A DNA stretch of 64,000 nt from AC-32 sp035518635 (GCA_035518635.1 DATIXI010000023.1:61228-125227), one strand, 5' to 3'. Positions 48,439 through 56,502 are shown, counted from the stretch's first letter. The notes: a model not told the origin generated them from the sequence alone. Program-made: numbers and translations.

Positions 48439-49524
48439 CTACGGCTGGGAGAGGACGGGCAGCGGCTTGACGATGCCGACGCCTTCCTCGCGCTTCGTCG
48501 CCGCGATCGCCTCGGCGACCGCTGCGATCGTGCGCGCCGTCTCGGAATCGGGGTCTGCGTCGACGAGCGGGTCGCCGGCGTCGCCAGCCTCGCGCAGGCG
48601 TGCGTCGAGCGGCACGCGGCCCAGCAGGCGCACCCCGAGCTGGTCCGCGAGGCGGTCGCCGCCTCCGGAGCCGAACGCCTCGCCGCTCATGTTCTCGATC
48701 ACGCCGAGCAGGCGCATGTTCGTCTTCTGCGCCATCAGCGCGGCGCGCGCGGCCACCTCCTGCGCGAGCGGCTGTGGCGTCGTGACGATCACGGCCTCCG
48801 CGCGCGGGAGCAGCTGGCCGAGCGAGATCGACACGTCCCCTGTCCCGGGCGGCATGTCCACGACGAGCGTGTCCAGCTCGCCCCAATGGACGTCTGTGAG
48901 GAATTGCTCGAGCGCGCGGTGGAGCATCGGGCCGCGCCACATCACCGGCTGGTTGTCGTCGAGGAAGAACCCGATCGACATCAGCTTCAGCTCCCCACGC
49001 ACCGGCGGCACGATCATCCGGTCGACCGCGACGGGCTTCTGGTGAATGCCGAGCAGGTGCGGAATCGAGTGGCCGTAGACGTCCGCATCGAGGATCCCCG
49101 TGCGTTGGCCCATCCGCGCAAAGGCAGCGGCCAGGTTGGCGCTCAACGTCGATTTGCCGACGCCGCCCTTGCCGCTCGCGACCGCGAGCACCCGGGTCGA
49201 ACGGTCGAGCGCGATTCCCTTCGTCCGCTCAGTGACGGAGCCGCGCAGCCGCGCGGTCAGAGCCGAGCGCTCCTCGGGCGTCATCACGTCGAACTCGAGG
49301 GCCACGCGCTCCACGCCGTCGATCGGAGCAAGGGCCTTCGCCACCTGTTCCTCGAAGCTCGCCCGCAGCGGGCAGCCCGCGACGGTGAGCGCGATCTCGA
49401 CCGTGACGTCGCGCCCTTCCATCCGAACGTCGCGCACCATGTCGAGCTCGACCACGTTCCGCTTGAGCTCGGGATCGATGACCTGCTCGAGCGCCTTCAG
49501 GATCTCCTCGCGTGAGGCCTGCAT
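48439..49524 (-). CDS. mrp: Mrp/ApbC-type P-loop ATPase with N-terminal DUF59 domain, lacking CxxC
   Basis: 361 aa. The N-terminal MIP18/DUF59 domain (residues 5-85, VAGCPLR with Cys51) is followed by a MinD/Mrp-type ATPase with deviant Walker A SGKGGVGKS at 117-125 and VVDMPPGTGD. Mrp/NBP35 proteins carry Fe-S clusters to apoproteins. The CxxC pair that normally follows ENMS is missing here: the sequence goes from ENMSGEAF straight to GSGGG. The ATG has TAGGCT nine bases upstream, so it is probably leaderless. Divergent from an FtsX/MacB-type permease gene. Confidence 0.9.
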   Translation of the reverse strand: MQASREEILKALEQVIDPELKRNVVELDMVRDVRMEGRDVTVEIALTVAGCPLRASFEEQVAKALAPIDGVERVALEFDVMTPEERSALTARLRGSVTERTKGIALDRSTRVLAVASGKGGVGKSTLSANLAAAFARMGQRTGILDADVYGHSIPHLLGIHQKPVAVDRMIVPPVRGELKLMSIGFFLDDNQPVMWRGPMLHRALEQFLTDVHWGELDTLVVDMPPGTGDVSISLGQLLPRAEAVIVTTPQPLAQEVAARAALMAQKTNMRLLGVIENMSGEAFGSGGGDRLADQLGVRLLGRVPLDARLREAGDAGDPLVDADPDSETARTIAAVAEAIAATKREEGVGIVKPLPVLSQP

Positions 49525-49533
49525 CGTGCGCTG

Positions 49534-49539
49534 AGCCTA
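49534..49539 (-). promoter_or_regulatory. -10 hexamer TAGGCT of mrp
   Basis: It ends 9 bases before the ATG at 49524. A GATACT at 49545-49550 may be the divergent -10 for the permease gene. Confidence 0.5.
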
Positions 49540-49551
49540 GCGAAGATACTG

Positions 49552-50643
49552 GTGATGACCTGGGGCGGCCTGGTATTGAGAAACCTGTGGCGGCGTCCGA
49601 CGCGGACCGTGCTCACCGCCGCGGGCGTCGCGGTGGGCGTGGGCCTGATCGTGGCGCTCCTCTCCGTCACGAACGGCGCCAAGCAAACCGCCGAGCAGCT
49701 GATCCATCTAGGTCACTCCGACTTCGGGCTCTTCCAGTCGGGGACCTCCGACCTCACGCGCTCGGTTCTGCCCGAGAGCCTGGCCGGCGAGGTCGCGCGC
49801 GAGCCCGGCGTCGCGGAGACGGCGCGCATCTTCCTCCTGAGCACGAACCAGATCCTCCTGTTCGGCTACGCGCCGAACGAGTTCCCGGCTCAGCGCACGG
49901 TTGTCATCAAGGGGACGCGCGCGACCGGGGACGAGGCGCTGCTCGGCGACACGGCAGCGAAGCGCCTCCACCTCCAGCCCGGTGGGACGCTCCACGTCGG
50001 CAGGCACGCGTTCCGCGTGGCCGGTCTCTTCCACAGCGGCAACGCCTTCGTGGACAACGGGGCGGTGCTGCCGCTCGTCGAGGTTCAGCGACTGGCGCAG
50101 CGGCCGCACGAGGTGACGACGATCGCGGTTACCGTCTCGCCCAGGACGCGGCCAAAAGTGGTCGCGAAGCAGCTCGAGAACGACTTCCCGAACACGGTCG
50201 CCGTGACCGAGCCGGGGCAGGCGGTCAAGATCGACACCAGCCTGCGGCTGATCGTCACCACCGGCTGGATCATCTCGCTGCTCGCGCTGATCGTCGGCGG
50301 AATCGCCGTCACGAACACGATGGCGATGTCCGTCTTCGAGCGGGTGCGGGAGATCGGGATCCTGCGCGCCGTTGGCTGGCGCACCCGGTGGATCGCGGCG
50401 CTGATCGTGAGCGAGGCGCTCGCGATCTGCCTGCTCGCGCTCGCGATCGGCCTCCTGCTCGGGTACGCGGCTGCAGAGCTGTTCACGGCCGGGAACGGCG
50501 GGACCCTGATCCAGCCCGACTTCACGGCCGGCGTGTTCGCGTGGGGCCTGGCCTTCGCCCTGGGCGTCGGGCTGATCGGCGCGGTCTACCCGACCCTGCG
50601 AGCAACCCGCCTGGCGCCGATCGAAGCGCTCCGCCACGAGTAG
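49552..50643 (+). CDS. FtsX/MacB-type ABC transporter permease
   Basis: 363 aa. One N-terminal span (residues 20-40), a large extracytoplasmic domain (about 45-235), and three C-terminal spans with the FtsX domain hallmark SVFERVREIGILRAVGWR. It ends in the typical TLRATRLAPIEALRHE. Such permeases act as mechanotransducers or extrude lipids/lipoproteins with an ATPase partner. The matching ATPase is probably the convergent gene at 50667-51329. The start could be GTG 49552 or ATG 49555. Confidence 0.85.
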   Translation: MMTWGGLVLRNLWRRPTRTVLTAAGVAVGVGLIVALLSVTNGAKQTAEQLIHLGHSDFGLFQSGTSDLTRSVLPESLAGEVAREPGVAETARIFLLSTNQILLFGYAPNEFPAQRTVVIKGTRATGDEALLGDTAAKRLHLQPGGTLHVGRHAFRVAGLFHSGNAFVDNGAVLPLVEVQRLAQRPHEVTTIAVTVSPRTRPKVVAKQLENDFPNTVAVTEPGQAVKIDTSLRLIVTTGWIISLLALIVGGIAVTNTMAMSVFERVREIGILRAVGWRTRWIAALIVSEALAICLLALAIGLLLGYAAAELFTAGNGGTLIQPDFTAGVFAWGLAFALGVGLIGAVYPTLRATRLAPIEALRHE

Positions 50644-50666
50644 ACATCCCTTATCGGCGGCCGCGT

Positions 50667-51329
50667 CTAGTCGATACGGCCGTCGCGCAGCTCGAGCAGG
50701 CGGTCGGCGCGCTCCGCGACCGTCCGGTCGTTCGTGACGAGCAGGATCGTCATCCCGTGGCTTTCGCGCAGGCGCTGGAGAAGCGTGACGATCTGCGCGC
50801 CGGTCTCGGAGTCGAGCGCGCCCGTGGGCTCGTCCGCGAGCAGGAGGCGCGGCTCGTTCGCCAGCGCCCGCGCGATCGCGACCCGCTGACGCTCACCCCC
50901 CGACAGCGTCGGCGGGAACGCCGCTGCGCGGTGCGCCAGGCCCACCTCGTCGAGCAACTCCTCCGCGCGCCGCGCTCGCTCAGAGCGCGAGAGCCTGTGT
51001 CCGAACATCGGCACCTGGACGTTCTCCGAGGCCGATAGCACCGGGATGAGGTTGTGGAACTGGAAGACGAAGCCGACCGTCCGGGCGCGGTAGCTGGACG
51101 CGTCCCCGTCGCGCCCGACCGGGTGACCGTCCACGGCGATCGAGCCCGAGTCGGGCATGTCGAGTGCGCCGATCAGGTTCAGAAGCGTGCTCTTCCCCGA
51201 CCCGGACGGTCCAGTCAGCGCCGTGAACTCGCCCGGCGCGAGCCGTAGCGAGATGTCCTCAAGCGCCCGGATCCGCCCGTTCTCGAACCCCTTCCGGACA
51301 TGCTCGAGGACGACCTCCGCGCCACTCAC
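50667..51329 (-). CDS. ABC transporter ATPase (MacB/LolD type)
   Basis: 220 aa with all nucleotide-binding motifs: Walker A GPSGSGKST, Q-loop VFQFHNLIPVLSASENV, signature LSGGERQRVAIARAL, Walker B LLLADEPTGALDS and the His-loop replaced by N (TND). The GTG overlaps the preceding lipoprotein stop as GTGA. The 191-codon longer frame overlaps other genes. Likely partner of the permease at 49552, which runs in the opposite direction with the two stops 23 bases apart. Confidence 0.9.
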   Translation of the reverse strand: MSGAEVVLEHVRKGFENGRIRALEDISLRLAPGEFTALTGPSGSGKSTLLNLIGALDMPDSGSIAVDGHPVGRDGDASSYRARTVGFVFQFHNLIPVLSASENVQVPMFGHRLSRSERARRAEELLDEVGLAHRAAAFPPTLSGGERQRVAIARALANEPRLLLADEPTGALDSETGAQIVTLLQRLRESHGMTILLVTNDRTVAERADRLLELRDGRID

Positions 51330-51742
51330 TTGACGACGATCCACCAGTTCGCCTTCGCCGTCTGGCCGAGCGCGGTCACGATCGCCTGGAGGACGAGGGG
51401 CTGCCCGCGAGCTCGTGCGGGAAACGGCGGGTTGCCGGGAGCCCCGATCGTCTCCCGCCAGACGCCGTTGCGGACGTAATGCCGCCCGACCTGTCCGACC
51501 GGAACGCCCCCGAACAGGAACTGCAGGTGGATCCGCGCCGGCACCGGCCTTCCGTCTGCATCGGTCACGTGCACCTCGTAGTGCCAGCGCTTGCCGACGA
51601 GTGGGTGGTGCGACTGGGCGATCAGGCGCGCGTGGATCGCCGGCCCTTTTGAGACCGAGATGGTCGTAGCCGTCCTGGTCGCGCCGTGTCCGCCGCACCC
51701 GGCCAGAGCCGCGACTGCGAGTGCCGCGAGGGTCGCTCTCAT
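51326..51742 (-). CDS. Lipoprotein with YtkA-like domain
   Basis: 138 aa. Lipobox LAGC near residue 17, then a small beta-rich domain (WHYEVHVTDADGRPVPARIHLQFLFGG) of the YtkA-like type. The spacing suggests that this exported protein works with the ABC ATPase encoded next. ATGA overlap with the IMPase gene. Its stop overlaps the ATPase GTG. Confidence 0.7.
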   Translation of the reverse strand: MRATLAALAVAALAGCGGHGATRTATTISVSKGPAIHARLIAQSHHPLVGKRWHYEVHVTDADGRPVPARIHLQFLFGGVPVGQVGRHYVRNGVWRETIGAPGNPPFPARARGQPLVLQAIVTALGQTAKANWWIVVK

Positions 51743-52530
51743 TGCGACAGCGCAGCGAACAGCTCCGCGCAGAGCCCCGGCGTCGCCGCCGCCACCACAC
51801 GCGAGCGGCCCGCGACGTCCAGCGGGGCTGCCCCGAAGGGCGGCGCCTCGGGGAGGTCGATCGCCAGGCCGCGCTCGCGGACCAGCAGCTGGGCCGCGGC
51901 AATGTCGACCGCCCGCGCGGCCTTCAGCGAGCAGACCGCGTCCACCCGCCCGTCCGCGAGGTGGCAGAGCGTCAGCGCGAGCGAGCCCATGATCCGCAGG
52001 CGGTACGCGAGGTCCACCATCGCGGGCGCCTTCTCGGCGACGAGCGAGGTCAGCGTCGCCTCGAACGAGAGGATCTCGATTTGCTCCTTCGGACGCACGT
52101 CTCCCAGCGCGACTCCGTTGAGCCGCGCGCCGCCGCCCCTCTCGGCCGTCCACTCCTCACCGCTGCCGAAGTCGTAGACGTAGCCGAAGACCACGTCGTC
52201 CATGGCCTCGCCCTCGGCGACCGCGACAGACAGCGAGAAGAACGGGATCCCTCGCTTCGCGTTGAGCGAGCCGTCGATCGGGTCGACGACGACGCGAAGG
52301 CGGCCGTCGCCCTTCAGCTCCCCGACCTCCTCGGAGACGATCGTGGCGCCGTCGATCGCCTTGAGCCGCTCGAGGATCACCGATTCGGCCGCCGCGTCGA
52401 CGGCGGTCGTCTCGTCGCCCCCGACGCCGTCGCCGACGACCGGCTCGCGCTCCGTGCGGGTCGGCAGGTCGCGAAGGACGCCGCGCACGTCCTCGGTCGC
52501 CGTGCGGCAGACCTCGAGCCAATCGTTCAC
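51739..52530 (-). CDS. Inositol monophosphatase-family phosphatase
   Basis: 263 aa. Li+-sensitive, Mg2+-dependent phosphatase superfamily (IMPase/FBPase/CysQ). The metal-site motifs are SEEVGE and DPIDGSLNAKRG, and the C-terminal motif appears as KAARAVDIAAAQLLV. The substrate cannot be assigned among inositol phosphate, fructose bisphosphate and PAP. The GTG overlaps the DUF1015 stop (GTGA). The longer frame upstream is false. Confidence 0.85.
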   Translation of the reverse strand: MNDWLEVCRTATEDVRGVLRDLPTRTEREPVVGDGVGGDETTAVDAAAESVILERLKAIDGATIVSEEVGELKGDGRLRVVVDPIDGSLNAKRGIPFFSLSVAVAEGEAMDDVVFGYVYDFGSGEEWTAERGGGARLNGVALGDVRPKEQIEILSFEATLTSLVAEKAPAMVDLAYRLRIMGSLALTLCHLADGRVDAVCSLKAARAVDIAAAQLLVRERGLAIDLPEAPPFGAAPLDVAGRSRVVAAATPGLCAELFAALSQ

Positions 52531-53606
52531 AGGCCCAGGAACAGAAGGCCCGACACCAGCTTCGGGTAGAAGTAGGTGCTCTTCTGGGGCATGGTCTCGC
52601 CGCGCTGCGCGACCGCGAAGACGTCCTCGATCCTCGTCGAGCGCATCAGCACCGCGACCTCCGCCTCCCCGGTGTCCACGGCCCGCACAGCCTCCTGCCA
52701 GTCCGGCGTGTAGCTGATGCCCTCGTGCCCGAGGCGGTCGACGAGGCTGACGTCGAGCTCTCCCTCCCCGTCGATCGCGAGCTCGGGCCGGCCCTTGCGG
52801 TAGACGACGGCCGCGGCTCGGTCCGGCGGCGCCTGCTCGAGGGCGCGAAGGGCCGCCTGCGCGCTGGCCGGCTCCTCGTCGGCAGGCAGCCGCTCGCCCG
52901 GCTCGTGCTCGAAGACCCGGTGGGTCGGAAAGATCATCAACCCGGGGTCGTCGAGACTGACGAGCACCGCGAGGACGTACCCGCTGTCGGGTGTGCCCTT
53001 TTCGGCGTGGTAGGCGAGCGCCGTCTCGTAGCGGTGGTGTCCGTCCGCGATCAGCACCTGGCGGTCGGCAAACGCCTGGGCGATCCCGTCCGGTCGCAGC
53101 CGCCAGAGCCGTGCGCCCTCGAGCTCGAGGTCGGGGTCGCGCCCCGGCCGGCCCGCCGGCGGCGGTCCTTCGTAGAGGAAGAAGAGCGGCTCGAGCTGGG
53201 CACCCACCTCGCGCAGCAAGCGGAGGCGCCCCTCCTTCGGCCCGCGGTGGGTGCGCTCGTGCGGGAGGACGACGCGGCTCTCGTAGGCCTCGGCGTGCAG
53301 GGCGGCGACCAGACCCTCGCGTGTGCGTGCGACCCCGTCCGGGCCGACGTAGTCCTGTGCGAGCCACCAGCAAGCTGGCTCGTCCTCCTGGACGAGGATC
53401 CCGTCCTGACGCCACTCGCGCCAGAGGCTGCCTGCCTCACGCTCGTCGTCGGGAAGTGTCAGGTGCACGACGTTGTGAGGGTTGCGCGCGCGGAACACGT
53501 CCCGCTCCTCGTCCGAGATGACGTCGTAGGGAGGCGCCACGAGCGCCTCGAGAGGGCCCGCGCGCTCGTCGTAGCGAACGGCGCGAAACGGCTTCACCTC
53601 GGCCAT
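52527..53606 (-). CDS. DUF1015 family protein
   Basis: 359 aa, with the family features PPYDVISDEER, the LPHERTHRGPKEGRL block and IADGHHRYETALAY. Some archaeal DUF1015-type proteins are free-serine kinases; whether this one is cannot be seen. The start is ATG 53606 because TAGGCT ends 8 bases upstream; the frame's earlier codon at 53624 lies upstream of that hexamer. First gene of a four-gene operon with IMPase, lipoprotein and ABC ATPase. Confidence 0.85.
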   Translation of the reverse strand: MAEVKPFRAVRYDERAGPLEALVAPPYDVISDEERDVFRARNPHNVVHLTLPDDEREAGSLWREWRQDGILVQEDEPACWWLAQDYVGPDGVARTREGLVAALHAEAYESRVVLPHERTHRGPKEGRLRLLREVGAQLEPLFFLYEGPPPAGRPGRDPDLELEGARLWRLRPDGIAQAFADRQVLIADGHHRYETALAYHAEKGTPDSGYVLAVLVSLDDPGLMIFPTHRVFEHEPGERLPADEEPASAQAALRALEQAPPDRAAAVVYRKGRPELAIDGEGELDVSLVDRLGHEGISYTPDWQEAVRAVDTGEAEVAVLMRSTRIEDVFAVAQRGETMPQKSTYFYPKLVSGLLFLGL

Positions 53607-53614
53607 TGCGGCCG

Positions 53615-53643
53615 AGCCTAGCATCCGGTTTCGGGCCTAGACT
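53615..53643. promoter_or_regulatory. Divergent leaderless promoters
   Basis: Minus TAGGCT (53620-53615) ends 8 bases before ATG 53606. Plus TAGACT (53638-53643) ends 6 bases before GTG 53650. The 43-base gap has no Shine-Dalgarno for either gene. Confidence 0.6.
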
Positions 53644-53649
53644 CGTGCC

Positions 53650-54489
53650 GTGAGCGCCGCAATCGCCTCTCTCGCCGAGGACCGGACCGTGGAGGGGATC
53701 TACGCCGTCGCACGCAAGGAGCGGAGACGCACGCGTGCGGGTGCGCCGTACCTCGCGCTCGAGCTCGTCGACCCCAGCGGGCGGATCGAGGCGCGGGTCT
53801 GGTCCGATGTCGAGCTCCTCGACGGGCGCTTCGGAGAGGGTGATGCCGTGAGGGTTCTTGGCCGCGTCGAGCGCTTCCGCGACCGGTTGCAGCTCGACGT
53901 TCGCTCGCTGGAGGCGGCCGAGGCAGACCCGGCGAAGCTCGTTCCCGCGATGCGCCGCGACGCGGAGGAGCTCGACGGCTTTCTCGAGTTCCTGGCCGGC
54001 GAGATCGCCCATCCGAGGCTGCGCGACGCGGTCCAGCGGTTTGTCACGGACGAGCCCTTGCGGGCGGCCATGCGGGGGCTACCGGCGGCCGAGACGCATC
54101 ACGCGTACGCGGGCGGGTTGCTCGAGCACACCGTGGGCGTGGCGACTCTCTGCCGCGAGGCCGCCCAGTTGCACCCGCGGTTGCGCTCGGACCTCGTCCT
54201 CGCGGCCGCTCTCCTGCACGACGTCGGGCGAACCCTCGAGCTGAAGCGCGGGCCGACGTTCCGCGCGACCGAGGAGGGCCGGCTGCTCGGCCACGTCCAC
54301 CTCGGCCTGCGGCTGATCGAGCAGCGGACGTTCTCGCTCGACCCCGAGGCGCGGGCCGAGCTGCTCCACGCGGTCGCCGTGCACCACGAGGCACGTGGAG
54401 CCCGGACGGCAGAGGCTGCCGTCCTCTACCACGCGAACCAGCTCGACGCTGCTGCCGCCACGCGGCCGGTCGACTCTCCGCAGGCATAG
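53650..54489 (+). CDS. OB-fold plus HD-domain nuclease (YhaM-like)
   Basis: 279 aa. Residues 12-92 resemble an OB-fold nucleic-acid-binding domain (GRIEARVWSD...VRVLGRVE). Residues 130-260 are an HD domain with HHAYAGGLLEHTVGVA, the AALLHDVGR metal motif and a later HHEA. The arrangement matches YhaM-type 3'-5' exoribonucleases. Leaderless GTG start. Convergent with the ars genes. Confidence 0.82.
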   Translation: MSAAIASLAEDRTVEGIYAVARKERRRTRAGAPYLALELVDPSGRIEARVWSDVELLDGRFGEGDAVRVLGRVERFRDRLQLDVRSLEAAEADPAKLVPAMRRDAEELDGFLEFLAGEIAHPRLRDAVQRFVTDEPLRAAMRGLPAAETHHAYAGGLLEHTVGVATLCREAAQLHPRLRSDLVLAAALLHDVGRTLELKRGPTFRATEEGRLLGHVHLGLRLIEQRTFSLDPEARAELLHAVAVHHEARGARTAEAAVLYHANQLDAAAATRPVDSPQA

Positions 54490-54517
54490 GCGCCGAGCCC
54501 CTGGCGCCCGCAGGCGC

Positions 54518-54919
54518 TCAATCGCGGGGAAAAGGGGCTGAAGCGAGCTCGCCGAGGCGTCGGTCGATGTCGTCGCGCAGGGCGCGGACCTCTTCGATCG
54601 GTCGTCCGATCGGGTCGGGCAGGTTCCAGTCCAGGTAGCGCTTCCCTGGCAGAACTGGGCATGCATCCTCGCCGCACCCCATGGTCACGACGACCTCTGC
54701 CCACTCGACGTCCTCAGGCGTGATCCCCTTCGGGCGCCGGCCCGAGATGTCGATCCCCACCTCTCGCATCGCCGCGACCACCTCGGGATGAACCTTCGCC
54801 TCCGGATGCGAGCCGGCCGACCGGGCCTCTCCGCCACGGCGCTCGTAGAGCGCTTGCGCCATCTGGGAGCGTCCGGCGTTACCGATGCAGACGAAGTACG
54901 CGCGGGGCAGGCCGCCCAT
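54518..54919 (-). CDS. arsC: Arsenate reductase ArsC, low-molecular-weight phosphatase type
   Basis: 133 aa. The P-loop C(X)5R is Cys11-Arg17 in FVCIGNAGRSQMA. The second pair for the thiol relay, Cys82 and Cys87, lies in TMGCGEDACP. The general acid region DWNLPDP is present. It reduces arsenate to arsenite using thioredoxin or a mycothiol-like thiol. The ATG overlaps the arsR stop (TGATG). No arsenite efflux gene (arsB/acr3) is seen nearby. Confidence 0.9.
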   Translation of the reverse strand: MGGLPRAYFVCIGNAGRSQMAQALYERRGGEARSAGSHPEAKVHPEVVAAMREVGIDISGRRPKGITPEDVEWAEVVVTMGCGEDACPVLPGKRYLDWNLPDPIGRPIEEVRALRDDIDRRLGELASAPFPRD

Positions 54920-55254
54920 CAGGCGGCGGGCGCGCCGCCGAGCGCAAACGCGAGCTGTTCGACCGCCTCGGGCACGAGCCGATAGTAGACCCAGGTTCCC
55001 CGCTTCCGCGCGACCTCGACCAGCCGGGCCTCACGCAGGACGCGCAGGTGATGCGAGACGGTCGGCTGGGAGAGCCTGAGGCGCAGCTGGCAGACGCACA
55101 GCTCCTCGGAGCCCGCGAGCTGGTTGACGATCGCCAGCCGCGCGGGATCGGACAGCGCCTTGAACCGGCGCGCGAGCTCCTCCGCGACCGCGGGCCGCAG
55201 GGGCGGCGCCCCGGGAGCACAGCACGGTCGTTGAAGTACCTTCAGCTGTTGCAT
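54919..55254 (-). CDS. arsR: ArsR-family metalloregulatory repressor
   Basis: 111 aa, a winged-helix dimeric repressor. The As(III)/metal-binding motif is ELCVC (Cys53, Cys55), and Cys11-Cys12 near the N-terminus could add ligands. The recognition helix is SQPTVSHHLRVLREA. It would repress its own operon and the divergent peptide gene by binding CATTGA-N6-TCAATG, which overlaps its own start codon, and release on metalloid binding. Confidence 0.9.
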   Translation of the reverse strand: MQQLKVLQRPCCAPGAPPLRPAVAEELARRFKALSDPARLAIVNQLAGSEELCVCQLRLRLSQPTVSHHLRVLREARLVEVARKRGTWVYYRLVPEAVEQLAFALGGAPAA

Positions 55255-55275
55255 TGACGTTTATCAATGTATCAT
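55252..55275. promoter_or_regulatory. ArsR operator and divergent -10 elements
   Basis: The inverted repeat CATTGA-N6-TCAATG (55252-55269) covers the arsR ATG. The arsR -10 TACATT (55271-55266) lies in its right arm. A plus-strand -10 TATCAT (55270-55275) for the Cys-rich peptide lies just beyond it, with TTGCAT (55249-55254) as a possible -35 with a short 15-base spacer. Confidence 0.65.
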
Positions 55276-55306
55276 CTGCTCAGGCCAACGCCCGAAAGGA
55301 GGGTCG

Positions 55307-55363
55307 ATGCGCTGCGATTGCGACTGCGATTGCGACGGCAACTGCGACTGCGGCTGTTGCTGA
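55307..55363 (+). CDS. Candidate 18-aa Cys/Asp-rich metal-binding peptide
   Basis: ORF MRCDCDCDCDGNCDCGCC followed by TGA: 8 of 18 residues are Cys and 5 are Asp, mostly alternating. AAGGAGG ends 4 bases before the ATG. The ORF is divergent from arsR, with the inverted-repeat operator between, and ends 8 bases before the stop of the convergent YchF-like gene. The composition suggests thiolate/carboxylate coordination of arsenite or a soft metal, like a minimal metallothionein. The coding stretch is also a hexamer-like repeat (TGCGAY), so a non-coding origin must be kept in mind. I know of no described family. Confidence 0.6.
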   Translation: MRCDCDCDCDGNCDCGCC

Positions 55364-55370
55364 ACGCCTG

Positions 55371-56270
55371 CTAGACGCCGAAGCGGACGTTCAGCACGTC
55401 GCCGTCCGCGACCACGTACGTCTTACCCTCGACGCGCTGGAGCCCTCGCCGCGCGGCCTCGGCATGCGAGCCGCATTCCACCAGGTCTTGCGAGCGGATG
55501 ACCTCGCAGCGGATGAACCCCCGCGCCAGGTCGGTGTGTACGGCGGCAGCGGCGTCCAGGGCGGTCTCGCCGCGGTCGAGCGTCCAGGCCCGTGCCTCGT
55601 TGTCGCCGGCCGTGAAGAACGTGATCAGGTCGGCGGCCTCGAAGACCTCGCGGAGCACGGCCTCGACCGCGGAGGGGCCTTCGCGGAACTCGTCCGCCTC
55701 CTCCGCGGGGAGCTCGGCGAGCTCCGCCTCGAGCTTCAGGTCGATTCCTGCGGGCCCGTTCTGGACGACGACCAGCGGCTTGGTCGTCAGCGGCTCGAGC
55801 TCTGGGGGCAAGGGCTCCCCGAACGACGACAGCGGCTCCCCGGCTTCGAGGTGAGCGAGCACCCGCTCGAGCAGGGCGACCTCGTCCCTCAACGCGGGAT
55901 CGCCCGACTTCGCCTGCGTCCGGACGCGTTCGAGCCGCTTCTCGACGTGGTCGCGGTCGGCGACGATCAGCTCGAGGCGAATCGTCTCGAGGTCGGCCGC
56001 GGGGTCATGCGTGCCCGAGAACGCGTCCAGGACGGCCAGCAGTGCGTCGACCTTCCGCAGGTTCCCGAGCAGCGCTGCGCCGGTCCCCGGCACGTCGACG
56101 ACCTGGAGCATCGCCGGAGTCGTCTTCGCGGAGCCGACCGCCTGCGCGACGGCGTCTAGACGCTCGTCCGGGATCGGAACGGCGCCCAGCGACCCGTGAC
56201 CCCCCGTGAGCGCAGCGAACAGCGTCGACCGGCCGGAGCCGGGAAGCCCGACGATCCCGATCTCGAGCAC
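55371..56270 (-). CDS. YchF-like P-loop NTPase paralogue with altered G motifs
   Basis: 299 aa against about 360 for YchF. The C-terminal TGS-like part is highly YchF-like (LITFFTAGDNEARAWTLDRG..., ARGFIRCEVI, EGKTYVVADGDVLNVRFGV). The P-loop reads GLPGSGRST at residues 8-16, with Arg14 in place of the usual Lys. The segment after it is shortened and the NxxE-type base-recognition motif is not evident. It may be a divergent or regulatory paralogue rather than the canonical ribosome-associated ATPase. The GTG start is 4 bases after the small upstream gene. Confidence 0.75.
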   Translation of the reverse strand: MLEIGIVGLPGSGRSTLFAALTGGHGSLGAVPIPDERLDAVAQAVGSAKTTPAMLQVVDVPGTGAALLGNLRKVDALLAVLDAFSGTHDPAADLETIRLELIVADRDHVEKRLERVRTQAKSGDPALRDEVALLERVLAHLEAGEPLSSFGEPLPPELEPLTTKPLVVVQNGPAGIDLKLEAELAELPAEEADEFREGPSAVEAVLREVFEAADLITFFTAGDNEARAWTLDRGETALDAAAAVHTDLARGFIRCEVIRSQDLVECGSHAEAARRGLQRVEGKTYVVADGDVLNVRFGV

Positions 56271-56274
56271 GAAG

Positions 56275-56502
56275 CTAGGCGGGGGTGAAGCCGACCCGCG
56301 CTTCGCGTGTGAAGCGCTTGACGTACACGACCCGCCGCAGCGAGACCGTGTAGCGCCCGTCCTCCGCCTCGAACGAGAACGCACCGTCCGAGCCGTTGCC
56401 GAGCGCACGCTCCAGGTCGTCGGCCGCTCGCTCGGCGACGAACGAGCCCATCACCTGCCCGCCGTCGAAGCCGATCTCGACACGGATCCGATCGTCAGCC
56501 AC
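56275..56502 (-). CDS. Small conserved-looking protein (75 aa)
   Basis: 75 aa from GTG 56502, overlapping the epimerase stop region by 8 bases. It has an alternating beta/alpha pattern ending with strand-rich RYTVSLRRVVYVKR, similar in style to small actinobacterial DUF3107-like proteins, but I cannot confirm that. The longer open frame to 56526 lies inside the epimerase gene. Located between the epimerase and the YchF-like gene in one operon. Confidence 0.6.
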   Translation of the reverse strand: MADDRIRVEIGFDGGQVMGSFVAERAADDLERALGNGSDGAFSFEAEDGRYTVSLRRVVYVKRFTREARVGFTPA

